From assembly GCF_900112865.1 (NCBI RefSeq), contig NZ_FONH01000002.1, forward strand, positions 292,713 to 356,712: a DNA stretch of 64,000 nucleotides, read 5' to 3'. This document shows positions 25,501 to 35,500 of the stretch, piece after piece. This stretch comes from Dyella marensis (lineage in GTDB: Bacteria > Pseudomonadota > Gammaproteobacteria > Xanthomonadales > Rhodanobacteraceae). The notes under the pieces were generated by a model. It had not been told where the DNA came from, did no database searches, and saw nothing but the letters and a program-made list of their open reading frames with translations. Position 1 is the stretch's first letter; each line of letters begins with the position of its first letter. Both the position numbers and the translations under genes were made by a program.

Positions 25501-28500
25501 TTACCAGAGGCCGAGGCGAACGCGCAACGTGCCCGCTGAGTCGAACACCTGCAGGAGCTGGTTGGTGATAGAGAGCCGACCGCCGCCGCCGGAGCCATTT
25601 AGCTCGAAGCTATTGCCGCTCTTGCTGATGCGCCAACCCGTGACGCCGGCGACGTAGTCCGTCGACTGGATGACATCGCCGATCATGGCGTTGGTGATCC
25701 AGCCGGTACCGATCAGCGCCTGCGAAATGAACACCTGGCCGCCCTGGATGACGAAGGGAAGCGTGGTCACGCCGTTGGCCACATTGATGACCGCGAAGCG
25801 ATCGGCCTGGAACAGCACCTGCGACTGGTAGGTGCCGTCCGCTTGCTGCTCCACGCCCAAGCCCATGCCGGCGCCGTAGATGTGGCCATCGGCTGTGACC
25901 TGGCATCGCACGCTCCACGTCGCGCTCACCCTGCCGTTCAAGTCGACCACCGTGGTCGCCGTCTCCTGGACGATGGCCGTGGTGTCATCCACCGTCGCCT
26001 GCACGGTGTCGACGCGCGCCGCCATGGCCATGTCGCCCTCCTGCTGGGCCGTCAGCTGCGACCACACGCCGGCGTAGCGCGTCCTGCTGCCGGCGAACTT
26101 CGAGGCCGAACCGGCCATTTCCGGCGTCATCTGCTGCACGGCGCCGAGGATCTCCTGGCCAAGGTTCGTGTCTTCGATCAGGCCGGCGATGATCGGCTCG
26201 TAATCGGCCGGGTTGCTGCTCGCCTGGCCGTGCACGCCGGCGCCGATCGGGTAGTACGCCCCGATGTTGCCGGTCTTGTCGACCAACCGAGCCCAGAAGT
26301 AGAACGAGGCGCCAGCCGCAAGCCCGTCCATCTCCAGCGTGTTCTGGGGATAGGCGAGATCCGCCATCTTCGTGGCGTCGGCCAGGTTCGGCGTGTTGGA
26401 GCGCCACACCTCCGTGCGTAGGGTGTCCTCGGCGCCAGCCGGGAATGCCCACTGCAGGTGGATGCCCCAGACCTTCGTCGCCGCGGTCAGGCTGGCCACC
26501 ACCGGCGGCGCGCCCGTCTTGCCCAGGACGTCGGTCAGCGGCGACAGCGCTGGCACCGACGCGATGCCGCCCGGGCTGATCGCCCGCACACGCGCCAGGT
26601 AGCTGCCAGTGTAGATCCCCTGCACGTCGGCCGACTGGCCGGAGACCTGGCCAGCGCTGACCCACTCGCCATCATCCTTGCGCCATTCGACCTGGTAGCG
26701 CTGCGCGCCGGCAGCCGGCGTCCAGCTGATCGTCATGACGTTAGTGGCGATGCCCTGGGTGATCACCACATGGCTGGACAGCACCACGTCGGTCGGCGGA
26801 GCCTGCAGGTTGGCCGGCAACTGGCTGATCGGCGGCAGCTGGATGATCGTGCCGTTGTCGATCGCCTCGAACTTTTCCGGGACGTGCTGGCTACCGGTAA
26901 TGGTGAAGGTCAGCGCGTCGCTGGACTTGTCCTCCCCGACCGATTGCACGCGGACCAGCTGGTTGACCAGCGTGGTCGATTCGACAGTCCACACCGCCTC
27001 CGCCGCCGGCAACTCCGTGAACACCGGCGAAACCTGGATGTTCCTGCCGTCCACGTTGAGCACCGTGCGCGTCTGGGAGACGCCCGAGGGCAAGACCACA
27101 GTCATGCTGTCGCCGGCCACCACCGCGTCGGGGGCGCGGTCCACGGTCACCACGGAGGTCGTGGCCACGGTGATGCGGCCGCCCTGCCGCTTGCCCGCGC
27201 GCGCCGGATCCTGCACGCGCACAATCTGCCCGGGCGCCGCCATCGCGCCGTCCAGGCCTACCTGGAAGGTGATGGTGTCGGTCTCCAGCTGCGAGGTCAG
27301 CAGCACCCACATGCCGGCGCGCTGAGCCTGGCCCTGCGAGGTGCAGCCGAAAGCGGTGATGGCGGTGGGCTGGATGCCGTAGCGCGCCAGGCCGGCCTGG
27401 TGCTGCACATACTCCACCTTGGCGCGGTACATGTCGGCCGGGTCGTTCCAGGTGACTTGGGCGACCGTGTAGCGGGTCTTCCGGGTCGTGGCCGAATAGG
27501 TGAACTTGCCGCCGATGACGTTCGCCGCGGTGTAGGCGTACACCGGATCTTGCGGCATGTCGGCGGCCACACCGATCGCGCCGCTCGCCCAAAAGCTGAT
27601 GCCGCGGAACAGGCTGGCCAAGTCGGAGAGCAGCTGATACGCGTCGCTGTCCGTCTGCAGGTACACATTGCAGGTGAAGCGCGGCTCAGTGCCGCCCTTG
27701 CCGTCGCTGACGGCCTGGTCACAGTACTGCGCGATCCGGTACAGATCCCACTTGTTGACCTGCGCCGCGGTGATCAGGTGGCCGAGGCCGTAGCGTGGGT
27801 GCGTGGCGAGGTCGTAATAGATCCACGCCGGGTTGTCGGTCCAGGCCAGCTTGAACGTTCCGTCCCAGGCGCCGGTGTAGGTGCGCGCGTGCGGGTCGTA
27901 GTTGGTCGGCACCTGGATGATGCGGCCCCAGAGGTCGTAGCCGCGCGCGGGGATGTTCGAGAACTGCGAGGCATCGCCGCTGATGGCGATCAGCGCAGTG
28001 TTAGGGTAGCGAAGCTTTGCGTCGATGATCTCCGTGTAGCTGTCGATCGTCGTGGTGTCGGCGATAGTCGAACTGTTGGCATTGGCCGTGAGGCGCGTGA
28101 CGCGCACGTTCCAGCCGACAGTCGCCGCCGGCAGATCCACGCGGTGCTCGCGCTGGTACTTGGTGGTGGTCTTGCCGGTGATCGCGCCGCTGTAGGCGAG
28201 CTGATACGCACCGCCGTCGGTCTGCACCTCGATCTTGTAGGAGATCGAGTAGCCATTGATGTCGCCGTTGGAGGTGTTCGCCTTCGACAGCTGCGGCACG
28301 CTGATCGTGATGCCGACGGCCGAAAGCTCCAGGTTCGTCAGCGAGCGCACCCACGGCGCCACCTGCTTGAGCTCCACGCCGACAGCCACTTCGTTCTCGA
28401 CGGCGGCATAGCCGGGAATGACGTCCTGGTCCTGGGTGCCAGTGCGCTGGTCGACGTGCACATTCTGGAAATTGAGGGAGCCATCGGCGTTGGCCAGCGG

Positions 28501-28674
28501 AGTCTCGTCCAGGTAGATCGACTGCAGGCCGTTGACCAGGCCGCCGATCTCGCCCTCGCTCACGGCATCAAGGATCCGGAACGATGCGATCGAGCGCAGG
28601 CTATCCGGCGACTCCACCGGCGTGCGCTGACTGCCGCCACCCTTGGCGCCTTCGATGAGATGCGGGTTGGCCAT
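25501..28674 (-). CDS. Tail tip attachment protein, lambda gpJ homologue
   Basis: A 1057-residue host-specificity protein at the distal tail tip. The N-terminal region includes RSIASFRILDAVSEGEIGGLVNG, the standard gpJ opening. A central tail-hub part with DLWGRIIQVPTNYDP and TYTGAWDGTFK follows, then fibronectin-type III modules (about 600-800). A C-terminal beta section ends LQVFDSAGTLRVRLGLW. Gene order after the I homologue matches lambda. Confidence 0.93.
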   Translation of the reverse strand: MANPHLIEGAKGGGSQRTPVESPDSLRSIASFRILDAVSEGEIGGLVNGLQSIYLDETPLANADGSLNFQNVHVDQRTGTQDQDVIPGYAAVENEVAVGVELKQVAPWVRSLTNLELSAVGITISVPQLSKANTSNGDINGYSISYKIEVQTDGGAYQLAYSGAITGKTTTKYQREHRVDLPAATVGWNVRVTRLTANANSSTIADTTTIDSYTEIIDAKLRYPNTALIAISGDASQFSNIPARGYDLWGRIIQVPTNYDPHARTYTGAWDGTFKLAWTDNPAWIYYDLATHPRYGLGHLITAAQVNKWDLYRIAQYCDQAVSDGKGGTEPRFTCNVYLQTDSDAYQLLSDLASLFRGISFWASGAIGVAADMPQDPVYAYTAANVIGGKFTYSATTRKTRYTVAQVTWNDPADMYRAKVEYVQHQAGLARYGIQPTAITAFGCTSQGQAQRAGMWVLLTSQLETDTITFQVGLDGAMAAPGQIVRVQDPARAGKRQGGRITVATTSVVTVDRAPDAVVAGDSMTVVLPSGVSQTRTVLNVDGRNIQVSPVFTELPAAEAVWTVESTTLVNQLVRVQSVGEDKSSDALTFTITGSQHVPEKFEAIDNGTIIQLPPISQLPANLQAPPTDVVLSSHVVITQGIATNVMTISWTPAAGAQRYQVEWRKDDGEWVSAGQVSGQSADVQGIYTGSYLARVRAISPGGIASVPALSPLTDVLGKTGAPPVVASLTAATKVWGIHLQWAFPAGAEDTLRTEVWRSNTPNLADATKMADLAYPQNTLEMDGLAAGASFYFWARLVDKTGNIGAYYPIGAGVHGQASSNPADYEPIIAGLIEDTNLGQEILGAVQQMTPEMAGSASKFAGSRTRYAGVWSQLTAQQEGDMAMAARVDTVQATVDDTTAIVQETATTVVDLNGRVSATWSVRCQVTADGHIYGAGMGLGVEQQADGTYQSQVLFQADRFAVINVANGVTTLPFVIQGGQVFISQALIGTGWITNAMIGDVIQSTDYVAGVTGWRISKSGNSFELNGSGGGGRLSITNQLLQVFDSAGTLRVRLGLW

Positions 28675-28685
28675 GCTTCACTCAC

Positions 28686-28706
28686 AAAAAAGCCCGCGAG
28701 GCGGGC
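28686..28706 (-). terminator. Terminator between tail genes I and J
   Basis: GCCCGC-CTC-GCGGGC followed by TTTTT on the minus strand, in the 62-nt gap between the two tail genes. Confidence 0.75.
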
Positions 28707-28736
28707 GTGGGATTCGGCGCAGGTGTGGAGCGGCGA

Positions 28737-29387
28737 TCAGATGTCGTAGAAGTTCTTCTTGAAGCTTCCCAGCGGCGTGCCGGTGCCGACGCCGCCGCTC
28801 GCCGGCGCGTAGTCCTCGGCGCGAATGCCGGCAGAGATCACCGCCGAACCGACGATCATGCGGCCGTACAGCAGCGGCACCGGGTTGCCCTGCGCCTGCG
28901 TGTTGACCGAGCCATTGAAGACGTACGACGGCTGGTTCTGTGGCGAATCGGCCTGCTTGAGGCCCTTCGGCTGCGGCGACAACATCTGCACCAGGCCGCC
29001 GGCGGCCATGCCGATGCCGGTGCTCAGCAGGTATGCCGCGGTGACCTGACCCACGCCTGGGATGAATGAAATGGCGATAAGTGCCGCGCCAAGAACGACA
29101 TTGAATAGGCCGCTTTTCTTGCTGCCGATGATGACCGGCGCAATGCGGATCGGGCCATCGCACGGCTTCAGCAACTCATCCTCTTTCAGGTTCTTTGTTC
29201 CGAGGAACACCGTAAATCCAAGGCCATTTCCTCTGGCTGAGGCCATGAATTCAGCGAAACCATCGAGCTGCGACTTGAGCGCAGAGATCGCCTCGCCGAC
29301 CGTGTTCGTGTCGAGGTAAAAGTGGAAGCTACGGCCAAACCTTTGGCGCAATACCCCGTAGAGAATGATCTCGCGTGCTGTCGACAT
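28737..29387 (-). CDS. Tail assembly protein, lambda gpI homologue
   Basis: A 216-residue protein starting MSTAREIILYGVLRQRFGRSFHF with a ubiquitin-like N-terminal part. A membrane-like glycine-rich segment (VVLGAALIAISFIPGVGQVTAAYLL) and NPVPLLYGRMIVGSAVISAGI follow, as in lambda gpI-like proteins. The start at 29387 follows a GGAGAAACT sequence. In lambda I follows K directly; here a foreign ATPase gene separates them. Confidence 0.88.
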   Translation of the reverse strand: MSTAREIILYGVLRQRFGRSFHFYLDTNTVGEAISALKSQLDGFAEFMASARGNGLGFTVFLGTKNLKEDELLKPCDGPIRIAPVIIGSKKSGLFNVVLGAALIAISFIPGVGQVTAAYLLSTGIGMAAGGLVQMLSPQPKGLKQADSPQNQPSYVFNGSVNTQAQGNPVPLLYGRMIVGSAVISAGIRAEDYAPASGGVGTGTPLGSFKKNFYDI

Positions 29388-29402
29388 AGTTTCTCCTGGC
29401 AC

Positions 29403-29425
29403 AAAAAAACCCGCGCGATGGCGGG
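29403..29425 (-). terminator. Terminator downstream of the AAA+ ATPase moron
   Basis: CCCGC-CATCGC-GCGGG followed by TTTTTTT on the minus strand, 39 nt past the ATPase stop codon and 16 nt before the I start. With the promoter at 30737-30766 it brackets the inserted gene. Confidence 0.8.
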
Positions 29426-29463
29426 CTTTCAATTTTCTAGGTGTCTGCTCAGATCGCGCGCCG

Positions 29464-30708
29464 TTAGAGGTCGAGTTTGCCGGACCTCTCTTGCCTTTCC
29501 TCTTCAGAGGAACCATCGGCCCGGAGACCATCAACGTAGCCGCGCATGACCACGTATGGGCGCATTAGTGGGCTAACAAACCTGTAGCGCCACCTGCGAT
29601 GTTGTCCATCCCGTACAAACACCGGACCACGGTCCGGTTCACAAAAAGCCTTCAGGTGTTGGGCAAAATTCGCAATATCGATATCGCGGTTGAGGATCTG
29701 GCTTAGCGGCTCCCGTACTGCCACAGGCGTAAAACATCCTAGCTCATCAAGCTCCGCAAGCGCGCACGCAAGCAGGACCTCTCGATAGATATTCCCAGGC
29801 TGGTGACTCTTCGTCGCTGCATAATAGTCGCGCTTGATCGATTCGTGCCATTGATCTAGCGAAGCCTCGATGCCTAACCTGACGTAGCCGGCATTGACAA
29901 CTTCGGAGCCCGCGCGAAGCGCGGCGTCCGAGCTATGCAGCCCAAGCAAATGCGCCACAAATGGCACGCCTTGGGCGAGTTCAATAATTCGTTCTTGTGC
30001 TTGGATGTTGAAGTTTATTCCAAGCACTTGGCTGCCCTTATCCAGAATCTGCCGAATCTCGTCGGAAGACATCCTCGGCATTGGAATTTGGACCAGCGCG
30101 CGTTCGATGGACTGGTGCCCTTCAATGAGCTGCTCCACCGAATCCGCGACTCCAATGATCAAAACAGTAGCATTCACACCGTAGTCTGAGAGCGCTTTGA
30201 TCGTGTCCGAAATAAGCGTGGCAGATTGGCGGTCTTGGATGCGATCGAACTCATCTAGCACCACGATCACCGGCCGCTCCCTCGCGGCCGCCTCTAACAA
30301 TCGACGCACGTCGTCAGGATTTGCTACCGCAGGCAGGTATTCGGAAAGTGGTGTCGTTAAGTGCTCACTTGGATTGGCGAAACCTGCTGGGGTCCGCTGT
30401 GAATTGAACGTGATTTCCCGTAGCGCCTTCCTCCAAACCGACGTGAAGGTGTCTCCGGCATCGCAAGTGACCCGAGCGACGATCTGACCATGTTGCTGGA
30501 AGGTCCGCGATGCCACGTTGGCCAAAGACGTCTTTCCAACGCCGCGCTCACCGAAAAGCACAACGTGGAACCCCCGTTGCCCGGTGGCGGTGAATATTCG
30601 ATGCATCTGCGTCAGGCGACCGGCGAACAGGTCGGCGTTATTCACTGGTGCACCAGGCGTAAATGCCTGATTAAGCCGCATCAATTTCGCAATTACGCTG
30701 GCATCCAT
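29464..30708 (-). CDS. Stand-alone AAA+ ATPase (ORC/Cdc6-like), accessory gene inside the tail module
   Basis: A 414-residue AAA+ ATPase. Walker A is GERGVGKTS (53-61), Walker B IVVLDEFDR (148-156), sensor-1 region VLIIGVADS (182-190) and a likely arginine finger lies in SIERALVQIPM (R203). A helical lid and a C-terminal part (DRGPVFVRDGQHRRWRYRFVSPLMRPYV) that looks winged-helix-like follow. It is not a tail gene: it interrupts the K-I junction, is visibly less GC-rich than its neighbours, and has its own promoter and terminator. The family occurs as isolated bacterial genes. A defence or lysogenic-conversion role is inference only. Confidence 0.88.
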   Translation of the reverse strand: MDASVIAKLMRLNQAFTPGAPVNNADLFAGRLTQMHRIFTATGQRGFHVVLFGERGVGKTSLANVASRTFQQHGQIVARVTCDAGDTFTSVWRKALREITFNSQRTPAGFANPSEHLTTPLSEYLPAVANPDDVRRLLEAAARERPVIVVLDEFDRIQDRQSATLISDTIKALSDYGVNATVLIIGVADSVEQLIEGHQSIERALVQIPMPRMSSDEIRQILDKGSQVLGINFNIQAQERIIELAQGVPFVAHLLGLHSSDAALRAGSEVVNAGYVRLGIEASLDQWHESIKRDYYAATKSHQPGNIYREVLLACALAELDELGCFTPVAVREPLSQILNRDIDIANFAQHLKAFCEPDRGPVFVRDGQHRRWRYRFVSPLMRPYVVMRGYVDGLRADGSSEEERQERSGKLDL

Positions 30709-30736
30709 GGCGCATCCTCACCGGTACTTGCCGGCA

Positions 30737-30766
30737 ATGCTAAAAGTATCTGCGCCAATGCGTCAA
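30737..30766 (-). promoter_or_regulatory. Candidate promoter of the AAA+ ATPase gene
   Basis: On the minus strand TTGACG (30766-30761), an 18-nt spacer and TAGCAT (30742-30737) lie upstream of the ATG at 30708. A perfect palindrome TTGCCGGCAA (30728-30737) overlaps the expected start of transcription and could be an operator. A GAGG ribosome-binding site precedes the ATG. Confidence 0.5.
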
Positions 30767-30819
30767 GTTTTGATGGAAAAGCACCAAGTAAAATGACAAA
30801 TGTCCAAAGTAGATGGTGG

Positions 30820-31572
30820 CTACACGACCGTTGAGAGGTGCCTTGCCGCCAACACGGCCGTCTCCAGCCAGTAACCACCAAATACTTCGCGGCAGGAAAG
30901 TCGGCTGTGCATGTGGTGCAGCATGTTGCCATCGCCCAGATATACGCCGGCATGGTTCGGAACCAGATTGCGGCTGCGCACCTGCATCAGGATAAGGTCG
31001 CCGCGCTGCAGCGGCGGGGCCGTGCTCTCCCCCTTACGCCAGACCACCCGGAAGCCCGCGCCAACCAGCGCGGCATCACCGTAGAGGTTCGACTGGCCAT
31101 CGTCCCACCAGCCATCGGCGCGCGGCGGGCTAGGCAGCGCCAGGCCCCACTCCATGGCGTACCAGTCGCGGCACAAGGTCCAGCAGTCGAGCAGCCCGTG
31201 CACGAACGGGCGGCCCACCAGCGGCGGCACATAGCCGGCCGGGTTGAGCCGCAGCATGTCGTTCGGCTTACCGTCGGGCATGCCGATGATGTACCAGGGC
31301 AGGCCCGAGACCTCGCACATGGCCCTGTCCTGCTCACTGGGCCGCGAGGCGGCGTCTGGGTGGCTGTGCACCACCGACACCACCTCGCCGGCGTCCTCGG
31401 CCGCGGCGTAGTCCTCCGGGTGCAGCACGAAGTGCTCGGTGGCGTCGGTCGCCATATTCCGGCACGGCCAGAAGCGCTCCTTGCCCTTCTCGATCACCAC
31501 CAGGCCGCAGGCCTCACGCGGGTACTCGGCCGCCGCATGCGCGCGCGCCGCGTCCATCGTCGTGTCGTTCAT
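30820..31572 (-). CDS. Tail assembly peptidase, lambda gpK homologue (JAB/MPN + NlpC/P60)
   Basis: A 250-residue two-domain protein. The N-terminal JAMM domain has the full metal site H69, H71, S79, D82 (VVHSHPDAASRPSEQD). The C-terminal NlpC/P60 domain has its cysteine in GLLDCWTLCRDWY and histidine in VPNHAGVYLGDGNMLHHM. In lambda-like phages gpK acts in tail tip assembly and probably cell-wall penetration. It overlaps the L homologue by 4 nt. Confidence 0.92.
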   Translation of the reverse strand: MNDTTMDAARAHAAAEYPREACGLVVIEKGKERFWPCRNMATDATEHFVLHPEDYAAAEDAGEVVSVVHSHPDAASRPSEQDRAMCEVSGLPWYIIGMPDGKPNDMLRLNPAGYVPPLVGRPFVHGLLDCWTLCRDWYAMEWGLALPSPPRADGWWDDGQSNLYGDAALVGAGFRVVWRKGESTAPPLQRGDLILMQVRSRNLVPNHAGVYLGDGNMLHHMHSRLSCREVFGGYWLETAVLAARHLSTVV

Positions 31573-32261
31573 GAGCGCAGCAGGCCAGCAGCAGGGAACG
31601 AACCGTACGGCAGCGGGTTATTTGCCCCGAAGCGCAGCTTGCAGGACGACAGCCGGCCGCCGCAGGCGTCCTGCGCTGGGTCGCTGGTGGGCGTGTCGTC
31701 CGCTTTGGCCACCGGCGGGCCGCTGTATCCGCAATACGGGCCGCGGTAGCCGCCGCGCTGCAGCCAGCTGCATGAGTTGGCGATGATCTTCCGCCCTGGC
31801 AGCTGCTGCTGGCCGAAGTCCAGCGCGGACGACAGTTCGAACTGCACGACCTCGTTCGTTTCGGAGGCCTTCCGTTCGATGAACCACTTGTCGAGGGGGA
31901 ATTCCTGCGCCGGATCCGCGCCAGGCTGACCGTCGAGGTAGCGACCGAACGTCCGGTGCCGGATCAGAAGCGACCCCACCAGATCCTGGTAGGCGAGGCA
32001 CAACGCCGTGATCTGGCCATTGGCGTTGCCGACCTGCAGCGTCGGCATCGGCGGCTTGTCCGGCGTAAGTTCGAAGCCGTCGGCCTGGATCGGCCAAGGC
32101 GAGTATTCCTGGCCCTGCCACAGGATCGTGCCCTGCTGGGTATAGCCGTGGAAGCGGAGCACATCGCCGACGCCACCGCCGGTGATAAAGGTGGCATCGA
32201 GTTCGTACAGTTCGACGAGGGCGCCCGGTTCGAGCTTCTGGACATCGGCGGCGATGGTCAT
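31569..32261 (-). CDS. Minor tail protein, lambda gpL homologue
   Basis: A 230-residue tail-tip protein (DUF1833-like fold in the N-terminal half). Cysteines clustered in NSCSWLQRGGYRGPYCGYSG and DACGGRLSSCKLRFG match the pattern that binds an iron-sulphur cluster in lambda gpL. The start at 32261 overlaps the M stop codon, and longer frames upstream are antisense to M. Confidence 0.9.
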   Translation of the reverse strand: MTIAADVQKLEPGALVELYELDATFITGGGVGDVLRFHGYTQQGTILWQGQEYSPWPIQADGFELTPDKPPMPTLQVGNANGQITALCLAYQDLVGSLLIRHRTFGRYLDGQPGADPAQEFPLDKWFIERKASETNEVVQFELSSALDFGQQQLPGRKIIANSCSWLQRGGYRGPYCGYSGPPVAKADDTPTSDPAQDACGGRLSSCKLRFGANNPLPYGSFPAAGLLRS

Positions 32262-32593
32262 GGCGAGAACTTCTGTTCGAACGTGGTGGAGATGGTGTAG
32301 ACGTCGCCGCCCTCGTAGCCAGGGCTGTAGGACGCGGCCTTGTAGAGGCCCTGCACGCCCACCGGCGGCGTCCATAGGAAGCCGATGGCACCGGCGTGTG
32401 CGTCCAGGAAGTCGGACAGGGCCTGCATTTCCGCGCGCGAGCCAACGAACTGCAACGGCCACGACTGCACCTTGTTGTTGATGCCGTCCTGAACCTCTTG
32501 CGAGTAGCCGTCGCCGAACTGCGCCCTCCGCACGCGGAGCGTGACCTGCCCTACCGGATTGTTGATCGGGCGCCAAGTGAATATGTCAGGCAC
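32258..32593 (-). CDS. Minor tail protein, lambda gpM homologue
   Basis: A 111-residue protein starting at GTG 32593 (VPDIFTWRPINNPVGQVTLRV), with RRAQFGDGYSQEVQDGINN and a Trp-rich middle (FLWTPPVGVQGLYKA). It is a DUF1833/phage minor tail family protein. It overlaps the tape-measure stop by 8 nt and L by 4 nt. Confidence 0.88.
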   Translation of the reverse strand: MPDIFTWRPINNPVGQVTLRVRRAQFGDGYSQEVQDGINNKVQSWPLQFVGSRAEMQALSDFLDAHAGAIGFLWTPPVGVQGLYKAASYSPGYEGGDVYTISTTFEQKFSP

Positions 32594-35500
32594 GCTGCAT
32601 CCTCCAGAGTATGCCGCCCGGGCGCTGTTCCTCGACCACGACCTGGCGCGCCGTGTCACGCATGCGCGTCAGGAGCTGCTGGCCAAGTTCACCCTGGCCC
32701 CCACCAGTGGTCTGTTCCGTCACCGAACCATCGCCGTTGAAGTTGACGGTCTGATTGAACACCACGTCGCCGCCACCTCCCACCGCGTGCACGCCCAGCT
32801 TGCCGCCGGAGGTCCGGGTGAGTGGCAGGATGCCTTCGGGACCGGCCTCGCCCATCACGCCGGCGCCGCGCGCAAACGCGAAGACCGTCGGCCGATTGAC
32901 GACCTTGCCCGAGTACGCCGACAGGTCGGGCGACGAATAGACGTTGCCCTTGGCATTGAACGCGAAGTTGGCGATGTCGCCGGCCACCCCCTGGCCGGTG
33001 TAGGACGCGGGGCCGGACAAGGCTACGCCCGTCGACGGCATGCCGGTAAAGGCACCGACGATGCTGCTGAGCAACCTCGACGCAGCCACGCGAAGCTCGA
33101 TCGTAGCCAAGTCTTTTAGGACATCTGCCACCCATGCCTTGAGCGTCTGCTTCTTAGACGTCAGGCGGTCGACAAGGAAGGACGTTGTGGAATCCAGGAC
33201 GTTAGTGGTAAACGACGCAACCTGGCTCGAACTGTTGCCTGCTTGCTGCACCCAGTCTTCGAGTCCCCGCTCTGCACCATTGCGCCAGTCAGACTCGGCC
33301 GCGGCCATGCGCTCGTAGCCGTCACGGATGATGGCCACGCGCCGCTCGGTCGCGCTCTGCAGCGCAGCCACATCGGCCTCGTACTGGTCCTGATCAAGGC
33401 CACCGACCTCGCCGCGGGAACCCGCCTGCCGCTTGAGCGCCAGATCCTGGAGCTTCTCGGCCTGCTCCTGATAGGCCTGATTGACGCGCTGCTGGATGGT
33501 GTACTGGCGATCACCCATGCCAATTCGGGCAATCTCTGCGTTGACCTGAAGTTCGAGCGAATCATTGGTCTTGTCCAGAGCAAGACGATACGCATCGATC
33601 GCCTGCTGACGCTTCTCATAGGAGGCACGCTGCTGTTCACCCAGCGCATTGCTCTTCGAGATGGCATCCGCTTCGATCTTGCTGGCCTGTGCCTGCAGGT
33701 CGGCGATACGAGTTGTGTTCTTGATGCCATCCGCGCCGGCAACCTTGCGCTTTTCGAGTCGATCAATCTCCGCCTGGATAGCCGTTATCTGCGCGGCTTC
33801 GTTCTTCCACAGCAGGTCCTGCGATTCCTTGTAGTACTGCGCCTCGGAAGAAAGTCCCGACTTGCGCGCTGCATCCAATTCCCGCTGGCTGTTCTTGAAC
33901 GCATCGTCCAGCTGAGCCAGGCTTTCCTTGAACGCTTTGACCTGGCCAGATTCCTCAGCGGTATTGACGGCCTTCGTGGCAGAGGCAGCCGATCGGTCGG
34001 TGAACTTCTTGTCGATCTCCTTGAGAGCGTCCCTCTCGTTTTTCTCGTAGGTTGCGCGGTCGGCCGGGTTCGCTGCTATGAGCGTTGCCGTCGCCTTCTT
34101 CACCGCAGCGTATTCGGCGGCCTTGTCCTTGTCCGCCTTTGCGGATTTCAGAAAGCCGTCCATAACGTCGCTGGCTTTCTTCGCTTCCGTGCGGATTTTC
34201 TGGTTGTCGGCCTCCGTCTGGGCTGCCCAACGCTCGAGGTCGGCGCCCGCCGCAAGCGAGTTCTGCAATTGCCGGTTGCGCTGTACGACCGGGTTTGCCT
34301 CGGCCTGGGAATCCGACTGCCCGAAGGCAGCCATAAGGTTCTCTTTGTAGGTGTCGGCGAGTTCCTTGTAATGTGCGGCATCCTCCTGCAGCGACGTGGG
34401 CCGGCCCACACCCTTGATGGCATCCCAGCCTTCTGATGCCGCTTCCCGGACAGAGATCCATGCGCGCTGGATCGATCCTAGCTCGGACCGAACCTGCGCC
34501 GCTCGCTGTGCAAATGCCTGGGCAGCAGCGGTCTGGCTGATGGCCGCGGCGGCCTCCGCATCGCCCTGCTCCTGCAACGCCTTGATGTTTTCGTACTGGG
34601 AAAGCGTCAGAAAGTGATACTGCTCGTCTAGCCCCTTGATCGACTTGACCGGGTCGTCCTGCAGCTTGACGAAGTGCTCCACCGCCTTGTCGATGCTTTC
34701 GCCAGTGACAAACGCGAAGTCCGCCGCGCCTTGCGCCGCCTCGGCAAGCCGGTCACCGGTGACCTTGCCCGATGCCACCAGGAGCTCCAGCTCCTGCCGG
34801 GCCTTGCCGGTGCCACCGGTGGTGCGCCCGAGCTGCTCGGCCATGGCATTGACCTGGCCAGCCGTCACACCCGCATAGTTGCCTGTGGCGATGATCGAGG
34901 CATTGAGCTTGTCCTGCTCCAGGGAGCCGGCAATGGCGGCGGCGGCCAAGCCGCCGATCGCCAGCACCGCTGCCCCGACGAGAGCGCCGATCGGTGAAAA
35001 CGCGGCGCTGAGCACGCCGGCGCGGTTGGCCAGGGTAATCAGGGATCCTTCCAGGTTCGAGAAGTTGCCGCGCGCCAGCTCACCCACCATGACACCGATC
35101 TCGCGGCGCACACCGGCCGAGCTGAAGGTGAAATGCCCCATGGCGGCATCCGCCTTGGTCACCTCTTCGCGGGTCTTGGCGATCTTCGCCGCGTAGGCGT
35201 CGTAGTCGTCCTTGCTGATAAGTCCCTTGGCGCGGCTTGCCCGCAACTGACCCTCCATGCGATCGAGCTTGTCGAGGGCCGAAGATACGGGATCAATCTT
35301 GCCCAGCAGCTTCTGTAGCTCAGCGGCTTCGGCCTGCACTGAAGAAGTCGACTGCTGACGTGACCTTGCCTCGGCGGCGAGTATGGCCTGGGCCCGCTGT
35401 GCAATGCTGTTTCGATCGTCAGCCGACTTCCGCAGCTTGTCCGTTGCAGCGCGCTCAAGGTCCGACGCGCTGACGGATTTTTGTTTGGCAGCAATTGCCG

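Noticed and set aside
26458-28749. A 763-codon plus-strand frame opposite the J homologue
   Set aside because: It lies wholly antisense to gpJ and is Arg/His-rich with no motif.
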